The notes under the pieces are model-generated. The model was not told the DNA's origin. It did no database searches and saw only the letters and a program-made list of their open reading frames with translations. Positions 1 to 10,542 of a stretch of 64,000 nucleotides of DNA are shown piece after piece. The stretch comes from CAVVSQ01 sp963848825 (GTDB lineage: Bacteria > Planctomycetota > Planctomycetia > Gemmatales > Gemmataceae). The stretch lies in assembly GCA_963848825.1 (NCBI GenBank), contig CAWKFA010000008.1, positions 186,001-250,000 on the forward strand, read 5' to 3'. Made by a program: the position numbers and the translations under genes. Numbering within the stretch: position 1 is the stretch's first letter; each line of letters begins with the position of its first letter.

Positions 1-1049
1 ATCTCCTGGACGGCTTTGTCCTCGTTTAGATAAAGGCGCAGAGTAGCTTCCAGGGCCGCCAGGGACATCTTGTCGAGGCGAAAGGCGCGCATCAGTGGAT
101 CCTTCTCGATCATCTCAATCCACTGGTGCTCTCCGACAATGATACCGGCCTGGGGGCCGCCCAGCAATTTGTCGCCGCTGAAAAGAACCAGGTCCGCGCC
201 CGCCGCGATGCTGGCCTGCGCCGTTGGCTCATTTTCGAAGCCGAAACGGCCGAAATCGATCAGCGCGCCCGAACCGATATCGTCAATCACCTTCAGATGA
301 TACTTTTTTCCCAGCGCCACCAGCTCGCCGAGCGCCACTGCCTTGGTAAACCCGCTGACGCGGAAGTTGCTCGTGTGGATTTGCAAGAGCGCGGCCGTGT
401 TGGGCCCGATCGCGTTTTCAAAGTCAGCCAGCCGTGTGATATTGGTGGTGCCGACTTCGCGCAGGGTCGCTCCCGAGATGGCCATGATCTCGGGAATCCG
501 AAAGCTGCCGCCGATTTCAATGAGTTGCCCGCGGGAAACAATAACTTCCTTGCCGTGCGCACAGGGCATGCAGCGCGAGCACCGTGGCGGCGGCGTTATT
601 GTTGACCGCCGTGGCGCTCTGGGCGCCCGTGAGTCGGCAAAGCCATTCCCTGACGGCGTTCTGGCGGGAAGAACGCTTGCCTGTCTCGATGTCCAACTCG
701 AGGTTGAGATAGCCACGGGCCGCCTCCGCGGCGGCTTGGACGGCCTCATCGGCCAGCGGGGCCCGGCCGAGGTTGGTGTGAAGAACGATACCGGTAGCAT
801 TGAGGACACGCCGAAGCCTGGGACGCATCTCCCAGGTGAGACGGAGTTCGACTCGATTGGCGAGCAGTTCCGCAGTGGTGGCGCCGTTGGCGGGTTCGCC
901 GCGGCCCAGGCGCTGTGCGCCTCGTCGAGCTCGAGGCGAATGGCGCCTACCAGAAGTGCATGAGCGTGTAGCCCTTCCAGACGCCGGGCGGTAGCGGTCT
1001 CCAGCACCTCGTTGACGGAAGGCAACTCGCGAAACGCGTTGTGATCCAT
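1..1049 (-). CDS. selA: L-seryl-tRNA(Sec) selenium transferase, partial, frameshifted
   Basis: SelA is the PLP enzyme that converts Ser-tRNA(Sec) to Sec-tRNA(Sec) with selenophosphate. The minus strand reads the family core NATGIVLHTNLGRAPL and, further on, FSGDKLLGGPQAG, which holds the PLP-binding lysine. The C-terminus lies beyond the left edge. The start is the ATG at 1049, giving an N-terminus MDHNAFRELPSVNEVL like other SelA proteins. The reading frame breaks twice: near 903, where one G seems missing before GEPANGATTAELL, and near 551, before GKEVIVSRGQLI. Both halves keep family-like sequence, so these look like sequence errors. It follows selB on the same strand, 64 bases downstream, consistent with a sel operon. 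Confidence 0.9.
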   Translation of the reverse strand, partial: MDHNAFRELPSVNEVLETATARRLEGLHAHALLVGAIRLELDEAHSAWAAANPPTAPPLRNCSPIESNSVSPGRCVPGFGVSSMLPVSFFTPTSAGPRWPMRPSKPPRRRPVAISTSSWTSRQASVLPARTPSGNGFADSRAPRAPRRSTITPPPRCSRCMPCAHGKEVIVSRGQLIEIGGSFRIPEIMAISGATLREVGTTNITRLADFENAIGPNTAALLQIHTSNFRVSGFTKAVALGELVALGKKYHLKVIDDIGSGALIDFGRFGFENEPTAQASIAAGADLVLFSGDKLLGGPQAGIIVGEHQWIEMIEKDPLMRAFRLDKMSLAALEATLRLYLNEDKAVQE

Positions 1050-1113
1050 GATGGAGCTATTCTACGGGTTGGCAAAGGACTGACAGCGGTGCTCGCGGAA
1101 CCGTGCCGCGCCG

Positions 1114-3045
1114 TCAAGCGCTGGCGGGCGCTGTCGCCTGGACGCGCAGGTCTCCCTCGCGCCGCGTAACGCCGACGCGATCCAGGTATTCACACAGCGG
1201 CACCGCGAATTTTCGCGAGGTGCCAAGGAGATCGCGGATCTCCGCCACGGTCGTGCCGGTGCCGGTTTGCAGCCTGGCAGTTACGCGCCGGCGCATATCG
1301 GCCTCGGCATCCGCATGCAAATAAATATCAGCCACGATGTGCACCAGAAAACCTTCGGCGACGCAAACGTCAAACAGGTCCTTGAGGCTGGCCGCATTGC
1401 CGCCGGCGGCGCCCGCGAAGCTGGCGGGATCGGGAGGCGCGAAGCCCGCGGCCGCATACGCGGCCACTACTTTGTCCTTGAGCTTGCGCAGGCTGGCGCT
1501 CAGCTTGGGCTTGAAGTCCGCCCGTGCCACGCGCCGCAGGTCCCCCACGAGCTTTTTGGCTTCGAGCAGCCTGTCCACGGCCGCGCTCACGAGCTGATCG
1601 TCGCCAACATAATTGAGCCCAGATTGCACTTTCTGCCGGTCATGGGTCGTCATGAGCGGCGTTTCCTCGTGGAGGCGGGCGAGGGCCTGGAGAATGCGGT
1701 CGTCCAGCTCCTTGACCATGTCGGCGTGCAAAAGGACTTGCCGGGCCGGGCTGATCGTGATGCTGACGAGTGTGCCGTCGCCTTTCATGCGGGCGATTAA
1801 TTCGAGCGCCTGGTCTGGGGCGAGATTGGCGCCGCGCACCAGGTCGGCCTGGGTAAAACCCGCGAAAGCGCCGAACCAGGCTACCGTCAGGGCACGCTCC
1901 TGGGGCGTGCCTGTCCAAAGCTTTTCGATGCGTTCCAAAACTTCGTAGTGGCGCCGGCGTACTTTTTTCGCGACCGGTTGCAGCACCTGGCCGCCGCCCA
2001 GGGTTACCGTAGCCGAGGGGCCTCGAATGACGAAGGGTTGACCCCAGGTGCACGTCGCGGGCTCTTCAAGGAAGACCTGCGCCAGTCCCCACTCGCCGGG
2101 GCTGACGGTGTCGCAGTCCAGCAGCGACAGCGTGCCCATGATCTCACTGGTGCCGACGTGGAATCGAACCTGGGCGCGGTGCTTGATGGGTCTCTTGAGG
2201 TCCGCCAGGCAATGGAGCCGAACGGTAAGGATGCGTGCTGGCTGCAGGTAGCCGGGCGTCGCAAGTTCCTGCCCGCGCAGCACGTCTTCATGGCGGATGC
2301 CGGCCAGGTTGAGTGCGGCGCGCATGCCGCGCTGCACTTCATTCACGGGACTATCGTGGTTCTGCAAGCTCCGCACGCGTACGTGTTCGCCACGCGGCAG
2401 CCAGGCCACCTCGTCGCCTATCTGGAGCGTGCCCGAAAGGACGCTGCCGGTGACAACGGTGCCATGTCCCTGGACCGTAAAGGAGCGGTCGATAGCAAGA
2501 CGAAACCACTCGCGGCCGGCGCGGGGCTCGATCTGGCGGCAAGCGCTGGCGATTGCGGATTTAAGCTCGGGGATGCCCCGGCCTGTAGGAGCGGACGTCG
2601 GCACAATGGTAGCATGCTCCAGGAAGCTTCCTTGCACGAGGGCCTGGATCTCCAGCGTGACGACTTCAAGTGTTGTCTCATCCACGAGGTCGGCTTTGGT
2701 CAGAGCAATGACGCCATGACGAAGGCCAAGAAGTTTCAAAATCTCCAGGTGCTCGCGCGTCTGCGGCATCACCGAATCGTCGGCGGCGATGACCAGGAGG
2801 GCCAGGTCGATACCCGTGGCCCCCGCGAGCATGTTCTTGATGAAGCGCTCATGGCCGGGAACGTCGACAATGCCCAGGTGCCATTCATCCAGCTCGAGCG
2901 TCGCGAAGCCAATGTCGATGGTGATGCCACGGGCCTTTTCCTCGGGGAGCCGGTCACAATCGATGCCGGTAAGCGCCTTGATGAGCGACGTCTTGCCGTG
3001 ATCGATGTGACCGGCGGTCCCGAGAATCAAAGAACGCGCGGTCAT
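1114..3045 (-). CDS. selB: Selenocysteine-specific elongation factor SelB
   Basis: SelB is the GTPase that carries Sec-tRNA(Sec) to ribosomes paused at a UGA with a SECIS hairpin. The 643-residue product is a normal, full length. The G domain shows GHIDHGKTS (residues 12-20), DVPGHERF (61-68) and TKAD (116-119). EF-Tu-like domains 2 and 3 follow, and the last third (from about residue 380) fits the winged-helix RNA-binding repeats of SelB. Its ATG overlaps the stop of the upstream peroxiredoxin gene by four bases (ATGA), which implies translational coupling. Unlike selA, the frame is intact throughout. Its presence implies that this organism makes selenoproteins. Confidence 0.97.
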   Translation of the reverse strand: MTARSLILGTAGHIDHGKTSLIKALTGIDCDRLPEEKARGITIDIGFATLELDEWHLGIVDVPGHERFIKNMLAGATGIDLALLVIAADDSVMPQTREHLEILKLLGLRHGVIALTKADLVDETTLEVVTLEIQALVQGSFLEHATIVPTSAPTGRGIPELKSAIASACRQIEPRAGREWFRLAIDRSFTVQGHGTVVTGSVLSGTLQIGDEVAWLPRGEHVRVRSLQNHDSPVNEVQRGMRAALNLAGIRHEDVLRGQELATPGYLQPARILTVRLHCLADLKRPIKHRAQVRFHVGTSEIMGTLSLLDCDTVSPGEWGLAQVFLEEPATCTWGQPFVIRGPSATVTLGGGQVLQPVAKKVRRRHYEVLERIEKLWTGTPQERALTVAWFGAFAGFTQADLVRGANLAPDQALELIARMKGDGTLVSITISPARQVLLHADMVKELDDRILQALARLHEETPLMTTHDRQKVQSGLNYVGDDQLVSAAVDRLLEAKKLVGDLRRVARADFKPKLSASLRKLKDKVVAAYAAAGFAPPDPASFAGAAGGNAASLKDLFDVCVAEGFLVHIVADIYLHADAEADMRRRVTARLQTGTGTTVAEIRDLLGTSRKFAVPLCEYLDRVGVTRREGDLRVQATAPASA

Positions 3046-3638
3046 TTCGTATCCAGCTTCTTCACCATATCGGCGATACGTTTGCTATCGCCGCCCGCAT
3101 CCTTGACCTGGTCGACCGCGGCAACAACACCATTTTTGTCCACGACAACCGTGTAACGATTGATGGTTACGCCGCGATCCATGTCGATCTTGGTGCCGCT
3201 CGCGTCAATGGCCGGCGACTTGCCGCCCTTGCCGACCGGCACGCCAAAGGTCTTCGCCAGGTCCCCTTTTTCGTCGGCCAACAGGGTGAAGTTGAGCTTG
3301 TGATAATCCTTGAACATGGCATGAGTTTTAACGGAATCGCCGCTGATGCCGACGACTTCGACCCCCTGGCTATGCAGTTTTTCAATATCGTCGCGGAACC
3401 CGCAGGCCTGCTTGGTGCAGCCGCCGGTAAAGTCCGCGGGATAGAAATAGAGGACCAGGATCTTTTTGCCAACCACGTCCGTGGAACTCCAGGGCTTGCC
3501 GGCTTCGTCCACGCCCTTGACCACCGGTGCCTTGTCGCCGACCTTCACTTTGTTTTCTCCCGCGCTGGCGCCATTCAGCGCCCAGATGACCACCCCTAAA
3601 ACAAGAACGCTACCTGCCAATTTCGACAACGACTTCAT
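3042..3638 (-). CDS. Secreted BCP/AhpC-type peroxiredoxin
   Basis: This is a thiol peroxidase of the AhpC-TSA/BCP group, predicted to reduce peroxides. The 198-residue protein starts at the ATG at 3638, and residues 1-26 form a signal peptide or membrane anchor ending in ASA. The motif PADFTGGCTKQACGFRD carries a peroxidatic Cys74 and a resolving Cys79, the BCP spacing. A longer frame opens upstream, but those codons come from an intergenic repeat, so I reject that start. The gene is translationally coupled to selB. Both active-site positions are cysteine, not UGA, so it is not itself a selenoprotein here. Confidence 0.9.
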   Translation of the reverse strand: MKSLSKLAGSVLVLGVVIWALNGASAGENKVKVGDKAPVVKGVDEAGKPWSSTDVVGKKILVLYFYPADFTGGCTKQACGFRDDIEKLHSQGVEVVGISGDSVKTHAMFKDYHKLNFTLLADEKGDLAKTFGVPVGKGGKSPAIDASGTKIDMDRGVTINRYTVVVDKNGVVAAVDQVKDAGGDSKRIADMVKKLDTK

Positions 3639-3652
3639 GAAGAAACTCCAAT

Positions 3653-3738
3653 GTAGGGTGGGTCGAGCGTACTCGCGCTGACCCACCGATGTGTGCGGGT
3701 GCTGGTGGGTCAGCGCGAGTACGCTTGACCCACCCTAC
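3653..3738. repeat. Inverted pair of 35-bp hairpin repeats
   Basis: Two copies of one 35-bp element lie head to head, at 3653-3687 and 3704-3738, separated by 16 bp. They differ at one position. Each copy is itself an imperfect hairpin with GGTGGGTC pairing with GACCCACC and AGCG with CGCT. Related copies form the cluster at 12704-13176. The pair sits between the Gfo/Idh gene and the peroxiredoxin gene. The arrangement resembles a REPIN (two inverted REP sequences). Confidence 0.85.
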
Positions 3739-3759
3739 GGATTTACACGGGATCAGGAC

Positions 3760-5326
<1,567 letters not shown>

Positions 5327-5466
5327 GGGTGAGGTCCTCAAGAAACCAGGGGTGACAAGAGTATTGTGGTCGGAAAGACGCAAAATGACAAAGATTATTT
5401 GGCCAAAACGCAAACCGCGGGATCGCTCAGGTACCAGAGCCGGACGGCAACCGAAAACGGGTCCCG

Positions 5467-5622
5467 TTACTTCTTTTTTTGTAACAGGAGGATGCGCTTG
5501 GCATCCACTTTGTAGTTTTTCTGAGTTTCGTCAAGCATGGCCAGGGCCTGTTTGGCGTCGGTCCCGTCGGCCTGCCAATTTTTGTTCGAAAAGGGAAAGG
5601 AACCACCTGTTGCCGCGCATGG
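5467..5622 (-). pseudogene. Possible remnant of an alpha/beta hydrolase (esterase) gene
   Basis: A short minus-strand stretch reads ADGTDAKQALAMLDETQKNY followed by KVDAKRILLL and a stop. This resembles the segment just before the nucleophile elbow in secreted esterases and PHB-depolymerase-like hydrolases, where VDPxRIYLTGxSMGG is usual. The nucleophile region and everything after it are missing, and there is no convincing start. The rest of 5327-5785 is AT-richer, with no other gene that I can support. The assignment is weak: it rests on about 35 residues. Confidence 0.3.
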
Positions 5623-5785
5623 CAACCACCTTTCAAATAATCCGGTCTTGCATAGTACCATGGGTCCATTCTATTCTTATTTGAAGGACCAAGCGATCCA
5701 CGACCGTTTTTATTGCGCATATATACATAAATACCTACAAAACGTTGGTCAACGGTTGTCGGTACGGTAGAAGGCAGGCCCGTCC

Positions 5786-7309
5786 ATGGCTGAAACTAGC
5801 GGCCCCGTGATATGCTCCGTCATTGGCCGTACCCGGCATAAGATGATGCAAATTGAAATCCAGGAGGCGGCCAAGCGCGGCGCCCGCCTTATCGAATTGC
5901 GTCTAGACTTCCTCGCGAAAGCCCCGGACTTCAAACGCCTCCTGGCCAACAAGCCCTGTCCGATGATCGCCACCTTTCGCCGGCCCGCCGACGGCGGGCG
6001 TTTTCCCGGCAGCGAGGAAGAGCGGCTCATGCTCTTGCGCCAGGCCATCGTGGCCGGCTTCGACTGGGTGGACCTGGAAATGGACATTGCCAAGGCGATT
6101 CCCCGCTTCGGCAAAGTCAAACGGATCGTCAGCTATCACAACATGCGCGAGGTCCCGGATAATCTCGAAAAGATCTACCAGGAAATGTGCGGCCTGGACC
6201 CGGACGTTGTCAAAATCGCGGTGACGGCGGGGCAAACTTCCGACAACTTGCGCGTGCTCGAGCTGCTGAAGAAGGCTCCCAAGCCGACAGTGGCTCTGTG
6301 CATGGGGGACCTTGGTACGAGCAGCCGGATTTTGTGCGGCCGGCTGGGCGCGCCCTTTACCTATGGCGCGTTCAACAAGGAGCGCAGCATCGCGCCGGGC
6401 ATTCTGTCGCACGACGAACTCAAGAACATTTATCATTTCGAGGCCCTTAATGCCGAAACCAAGGTGTTTGGGGTCATCGGCGATCCGGTCGCCCACAGCC
6501 TCAGTCCCCTGATCCATAATCGCGCGTTTCAAAAGCTGGGCAAAAACAAGGTGTATCTGCCTTTCCGTGTGCCGCGCGGCGAGCTGGCCGGCTTCTTGAA
6601 AGACTTCGACCGCGTGCCCGTCGTCGGCTACAGCGTCACCATTCCTCACAAGGAAGCCGCGGCCAAGCTGGCCCAAACTCGCGATCCGGAGGTAGAGCGC
6701 ATCGGCGCCGCCAACACGCTGGTCCGCACGCAGACCGGCTGGCACGCGTCCAATACCGACGCCCAGGCGGCCCTCGATGCGCTGACCAAGCATTTGCCCG
6801 TCGGGGCGGATGGCACCCGTGTGCAGTTCTCCAATCGCATGGTGCTTATCCTGGGGGCTGGCGGCGTGGCCCGGGCGCTGGCTTTTGCCCTGGCACACGA
6901 AGGCGCTGGCGTCATTATCGCCAACCGGACCCTGGAGCGCGCCAAAAAACTGGCCGAGGAAGTCGGTTGCAAATTCATCGATTGGGCGGCCCGCCACACC
7001 ATCGTCTGCGATACGCTGATCAACTGCACCTCGGTCGGCATGCACCCCAACATGGACGAATGCCCCGTACATGCCAGCTTTCTCAAGACCGGCCTCTATG
7101 TCTTCGACACGATCTATACCCCGGAAACGACGATGCTGATTCGCGAGGCCAAGGAGCGCGGCTGCCATTACTTGACCGGCGTGGACATGTTTGTGCGCCA
7201 GGCCGGCTTGCAGTTCAAGTTATTCACTGGCGAGGATGCACCCCTCGAGCTCATGGACAAGCTGGTACGTCGAGCATTGTCGCCGGTGGCCATTCGCGAT
7301 GACGAATGA
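5786..7309 (+). CDS. aroDE: Bifunctional 3-dehydroquinate dehydratase / shikimate dehydrogenase
   Basis: This fusion carries out steps 3 and 4 of the shikimate pathway: dehydration of 3-dehydroquinate, then NADPH reduction to shikimate. Residues 1-220 are a type I dehydratase, with His118 in SYHNMRE and the Schiff-base Lys143 in VVKIAVTAG. Residues 226-507 are AroE, with GDPVAHSLSPLIHN (substrate site), catalytic Lys289 in SVTIPHKE, and a nucleotide-binding GAGGVARALA. The frame is intact at 507 residues. The fusion order is the one known from plants, chlamydiae and planctomycetes. Shikimate kinase follows 74 bp downstream. Confidence 0.97.
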   Translation: MAETSGPVICSVIGRTRHKMMQIEIQEAAKRGARLIELRLDFLAKAPDFKRLLANKPCPMIATFRRPADGGRFPGSEEERLMLLRQAIVAGFDWVDLEMDIAKAIPRFGKVKRIVSYHNMREVPDNLEKIYQEMCGLDPDVVKIAVTAGQTSDNLRVLELLKKAPKPTVALCMGDLGTSSRILCGRLGAPFTYGAFNKERSIAPGILSHDELKNIYHFEALNAETKVFGVIGDPVAHSLSPLIHNRAFQKLGKNKVYLPFRVPRGELAGFLKDFDRVPVVGYSVTIPHKEAAAKLAQTRDPEVERIGAANTLVRTQTGWHASNTDAQAALDALTKHLPVGADGTRVQFSNRMVLILGAGGVARALAFALAHEGAGVIIANRTLERAKKLAEEVGCKFIDWAARHTIVCDTLINCTSVGMHPNMDECPVHASFLKTGLYVFDTIYTPETTMLIREAKERGCHYLTGVDMFVRQAGLQFKLFTGEDAPLELMDKLVRRALSPVAIRDDE

Positions 7310-7383
7310 TTGACGTTGGGAAGATGGTCGTCGCGCGAAGGTGTTTTTTCTAGATGGCGCGGCCCAATTGCCGCGCGACGTGA

Positions 7384-7908
7384 ATGCAGAAGGAACAACA
7401 ACTGGTTTTTTTGGTGGGCTACCGCGGCACGGGAAAATCTACCGTTGCGCGCCATCTGGCGGAGCGTTTGGGCTGGGATTGCGCCGATGCGGACGTGCAC
7501 CTGGAGCAGCGCTTTGGCCGTAGTATCAGTCAGATATTCGCGGACGAAGGTGAAGGCGGCTTCCGTGACAAGGAGGCGGCGGTGCTGGATGACCTCGTTC
7601 AGCTAAACAAGCATGTGGTGGCGCTGGGGGGCGGGGTGATCTTGCGGCCCGAAAACCGGGAAAAGCTGCACTGCGGCAAAGTCGTGTGGCTAACGGCACC
7701 GGCCGAAGTCCTTTGGCAACGCCTGCAAGCGGACACCTCAACCTTGCACCGGCGTCCCAACCTGGGGCAGGGCGGCCTGGCGGAAGTTGAAGAAATGCTC
7801 CGGCTACGCGCCCCTCTCTATAAGGAGTGCGCGGACCTGCAGGTTGACACCGCGAAGCAAGGCCCGGAAGAGGTCGCGGCAGCCATATTTCAGTGGCTGC
7901 GGAAGTAG
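7384..7908 (+). CDS. aroK: Shikimate kinase
   Basis: AroK phosphorylates shikimate at the 3-hydroxyl with ATP, the step directly after the AroE reaction. The 174-residue protein has the P-loop GYRGTGKS (12-19), the shikimate-binding DADVHLEQ and FRDKEAAVL regions, the GGG turn in ALGGGVIL, and the lid region near RRPNL. Length and motif order are normal for the family. It lies downstream of aroDE on the same strand, so the two probably share a transcript. Confidence 0.95.
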   Translation: MQKEQQLVFLVGYRGTGKSTVARHLAERLGWDCADADVHLEQRFGRSISQIFADEGEGGFRDKEAAVLDDLVQLNKHVVALGGGVILRPENREKLHCGKVVWLTAPAEVLWQRLQADTSTLHRRPNLGQGGLAEVEEMLRLRAPLYKECADLQVDTAKQGPEEVAAAIFQWLRK

Positions 7909-7953
7909 ACGGGCGGCTAATTCGCGCTCTGGAAAAACTGATATACTTCCCCA

Positions 7954-9017
7954 ATGCTCGTCTATTTTTGGCTGTCGTTCGTCTTCATTCTTGGCGCGAC
8001 CGTGGGCAGTTTTCTCAATGTCGTGGTCGCGCGCCTGCCTCTCGAAAAAAGCATTCTTTGGCCCGGTTCACGCTGCGGCAAATGCCTGGTCGCGATTCGC
8101 TGGTACGACAACATTCCGCTCTTCAGTTATCTCTGGCTGCATGGCCGCTGCCGGAGCTGCGGCCAGCAATTCTCCAGTCGCTATTTTTTTGTCGAGCTTG
8201 TCTGCGCCCTGGGTTTCGCTGGCCTCTTCTATGCCGAGGTGATTGTCAATATCCACGGCTGGCCGGGGGTTTTTCGCCAGGGGATTCTGCCATCGTCCTG
8301 GTGGGTTGGGTTTGTATATCACGCCGTGCTGTTTGCGCTGTTGCTGGCCGCGGCCCTCTGCGATCTCGCTTGCCGGGAAATTCCCCTCGGCATCACCATT
8401 CCGGGCACAATCATCGGCTTCGTCGGCGCCATCCTTCTGCCCTGGCCATGGCCCCGCACGCCCGCGGATGCCGCTCCCGTTATTCCCGCCGGAGTTGATC
8501 CCACCTGGATCTGGATGATGCCTGGTTCCTTCAAGGAAGGCATCTACGCCTGGCCGCCACGAGGGCCGTTACCAGATTTCCTGGATCCGGGGGGGAACTG
8601 GCAAACTGGTCTGGTCACGGGTTTGACCGGCTTGCTCGTGGGCACGTTTCTGCTGCGGGCGATTGCCTATGTTTTCGGCAAGGGCCTGGGCAAGGAGGCC
8701 TTGGGGCTGGGCGATGCCGATCTTATGATGATGGCCGGGGCCTTTCTCGGCTGGCAGATCGTGGTGGTGGCCTTCTTCGTCAGCGTCCTGCCCGCGCTTG
8801 TGGTGGGCGTGTTTCAATTGTTGGTGCGCGGCGACAATTCACTGCCATTCGGGCCATCCCTGGCCGTTGGCGTCATGGCCACTTGCCTGGGCTGGCGCTG
8901 GCTGGGTCCGACGGTGCAGCCCCTCTTTTTTGGGGCGAATTGCTGTTGGGCCTGACCGTGACGATGTGTGTCGTCATGTTCCTGCTCGCCTACGCGATGC
9001 GAGTGTTGCGCGGCTAA
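7954..9017 (+). CDS. Prepilin peptidase (A24 aspartic protease), frameshifted near the C-terminus
   Basis: This membrane protease cleaves type IV pilin-like leader peptides and N-methylates the new N-terminus. The N-terminal domain has two CxxC pairs (Cys41/44 and Cys66/69), typical of the bifunctional enzyme. The catalytic aspartates are Asp137 in LCDLACREIP and Asp254 in the GLGD motif. A T6 run at 8926-8931 followed by GGGG breaks the frame. Reading across it gives one more hydrophobic helix (LLLGLTVTMCVVMFLLAYAM) and a stop at 9017, whereas the raw frame ends at 8955. No pilin genes are nearby. Confidence 0.9.
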
Positions 9018-9062
9018 TAAGAATGGTGCCGGGGACGGCTAAAGGATGGGTGGCTGGCAGCG

Positions 9063-9677
9063 ATGCAAAAAATATTGATTGTCGATTATGGCATGGCCAA
9101 TTTGCGCAGCGTGCAGAAAGCTTTCGAGAAGACCGGCCACGCGGCCGACATCAGCGGCGACCCAAATCGAGTCGCGGAGGCGGACAAGCTGGTGCTTCCA
9201 GGAGTCGGCGCTTTTCGTGATGCCATCGCCCGTTTGCGCGAGACGGGGCTGGACGAGCCAATCAGGGCCCACATTCAGTCGGGCAAGCCTTTCTTTGGGA
9301 TCTGTCTGGGCCTCCAGCTACTTTTCACCCGGAGCCATGAGGACGGCGTTTATCCAGGGCTCGATATATTTCCCGGCGAGGTAGTTCGTTTCGGCGCTGA
9401 GGCCGGCCTCAAGGTTCCTCACATGGGCTGGAACCAATTGCGGATCAAGAAGGCGGCGCCGCCGCTCGGGGACCTGGGCGAAAGTCCCTCGGTCTATTTT
9501 GTGCATTCCTATTACGTGGTTCCCGAAGACCCCGACCTCTGCGCGGCCGAGACGGATTATCCCGCTCCTTTCACCTCGGCCATCTGGCGAGAGAATGTGT
9601 TCGCGACGCAGTTTCACCCGGAAAAAAGCCAGCGCATCGGCCTGGCGATGCTCCACAAATTCGCGGCGCTCCGGTGA
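9063..9677 (+). CDS. hisH: Imidazole glycerol phosphate synthase, glutaminase subunit
   Basis: HisH releases ammonia from glutamine for HisF in histidine biosynthesis. The 204-residue protein is a class I glutamine amidotransferase: nucleophile Cys81 in FFGICLGLQLLF, oxyanion region LPGVGAF, and the His/Glu pair in QFHPEKS near residue 190. The length is normal. HisA follows 77 bp downstream on the same strand. HisF, its partner, is not in this window. Confidence 0.96.
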   Translation: MQKILIVDYGMANLRSVQKAFEKTGHAADISGDPNRVAEADKLVLPGVGAFRDAIARLRETGLDEPIRAHIQSGKPFFGICLGLQLLFTRSHEDGVYPGLDIFPGEVVRFGAEAGLKVPHMGWNQLRIKKAAPPLGDLGESPSVYFVHSYYVVPEDPDLCAAETDYPAPFTSAIWRENVFATQFHPEKSQRIGLAMLHKFAALR

Positions 9678-9754
9678 ACGGTCGCATCAAGTGGTGATGC
9701 CTCCGCTCGTGACCTGTTTTCATCCAACGTGTCGTTCCTGAGAGGACTTCCTTC

Positions 9755-10483
9755 GTGCAAATTCTCCCCGCCATCGATCTGCGCGGCGGCCAGTGCGTGC
9801 GGCTGCGGCAAGGCGACTACCAGCAAGAGACCGTGTTCGGAAACGATCCGGCAGCCATGGCGCGGCGCTGGGTCGCTGAAGGCGCCGACATATTGCATAT
9901 CGTCGATCTGGACGGGGCCAAAGAAGGCCGGCCCGTCAACGGCGTAAGTATCCGGGCCATTGTGGCGGCAAGCGGCGTGCCTTGTCAGCTTGGCGGCGGC
10001 CTGCGGAACGAAAAAGACATCGCCGACGCCCTCGCCTGGGGAGTCGAGCGCGTCGTCATCGGCACCAGGGCCTTGCAAGCACCGGGCTGGCTCGAGCAGA
10101 TGACGGCCAGGTTCCCGCACAAGATCGTACTGGGCATCGATGCCAAGGATGGCCGTGTGGCCACGCATGGCTGGCTGGACGTTTCCGAACAGTCTGCGCT
10201 GGAGCTCGCGGGTGCGATGAGTCGTCTGCCACTGGCGGCGCTCGTTTATACGGACATCAGCCGGGATGGCATGATGCAGGGGGCCAATGTGGCGGCGATG
10301 GCTGAAATGTGCGCCGCCACGACGACGCCCGTTATCGCCTCCGGAGGGGTGACGACGCTCGACGATATACGGCGCCTGGCCGAGCTGCCCTTGGCGGGCT
10401 GCATCGTGGGCCGGGCCCTTTATGAAAGTCGGCTAAATTTAAAAGAAATCCTTGCGATTTGCGCCGAAAAGAAGAAACTATGA
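9755..10483 (+). CDS. hisA: ProFAR isomerase (phosphoribosylformimino-AICAR-P isomerase)
   Basis: HisA catalyses the Amadori rearrangement of ProFAR to PRFAR in histidine synthesis. It is a TIM barrel of 242 residues with catalytic Asp8 in PAIDLRGG and Asp129 in LGIDAKDG, and phosphate-binding GGGLR and ASGGV motifs. The start is a GTG at 9755, which places PAID at the usual distance from the N-terminus. It pairs with hisH directly upstream. Confidence 0.96.
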   Translation: MQILPAIDLRGGQCVRLRQGDYQQETVFGNDPAAMARRWVAEGADILHIVDLDGAKEGRPVNGVSIRAIVAASGVPCQLGGGLRNEKDIADALAWGVERVVIGTRALQAPGWLEQMTARFPHKIVLGIDAKDGRVATHGWLDVSEQSALELAGAMSRLPLAALVYTDISRDGMMQGANVAAMAEMCAATTTPVIASGGVTTLDDIRRLAELPLAGCIVGRALYESRLNLKEILAICAEKKKL

Positions 10484-10542
10484 AGCATGGTTAACGGCCA
10501 GAGGACTGCTTTTCAACAGGCATAGCATCTTTGGAGTTTTTC

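Noticed and set aside
1948..3156. 402-residue plus-strand open frame
   Set aside because: It lies antisense to selB, which has all family motifs; it is a GC-rich shadow frame.
1..3700. selC (tRNA-Sec) near selA/selB
   Set aside because: No tRNA-like cloverleaf was visible by eye in the short intergenic gaps of the visible part of the locus.
5903..7168. 421-residue minus-strand open frame
   Set aside because: Antisense to the intact aroDE gene, with no recognisable motif.
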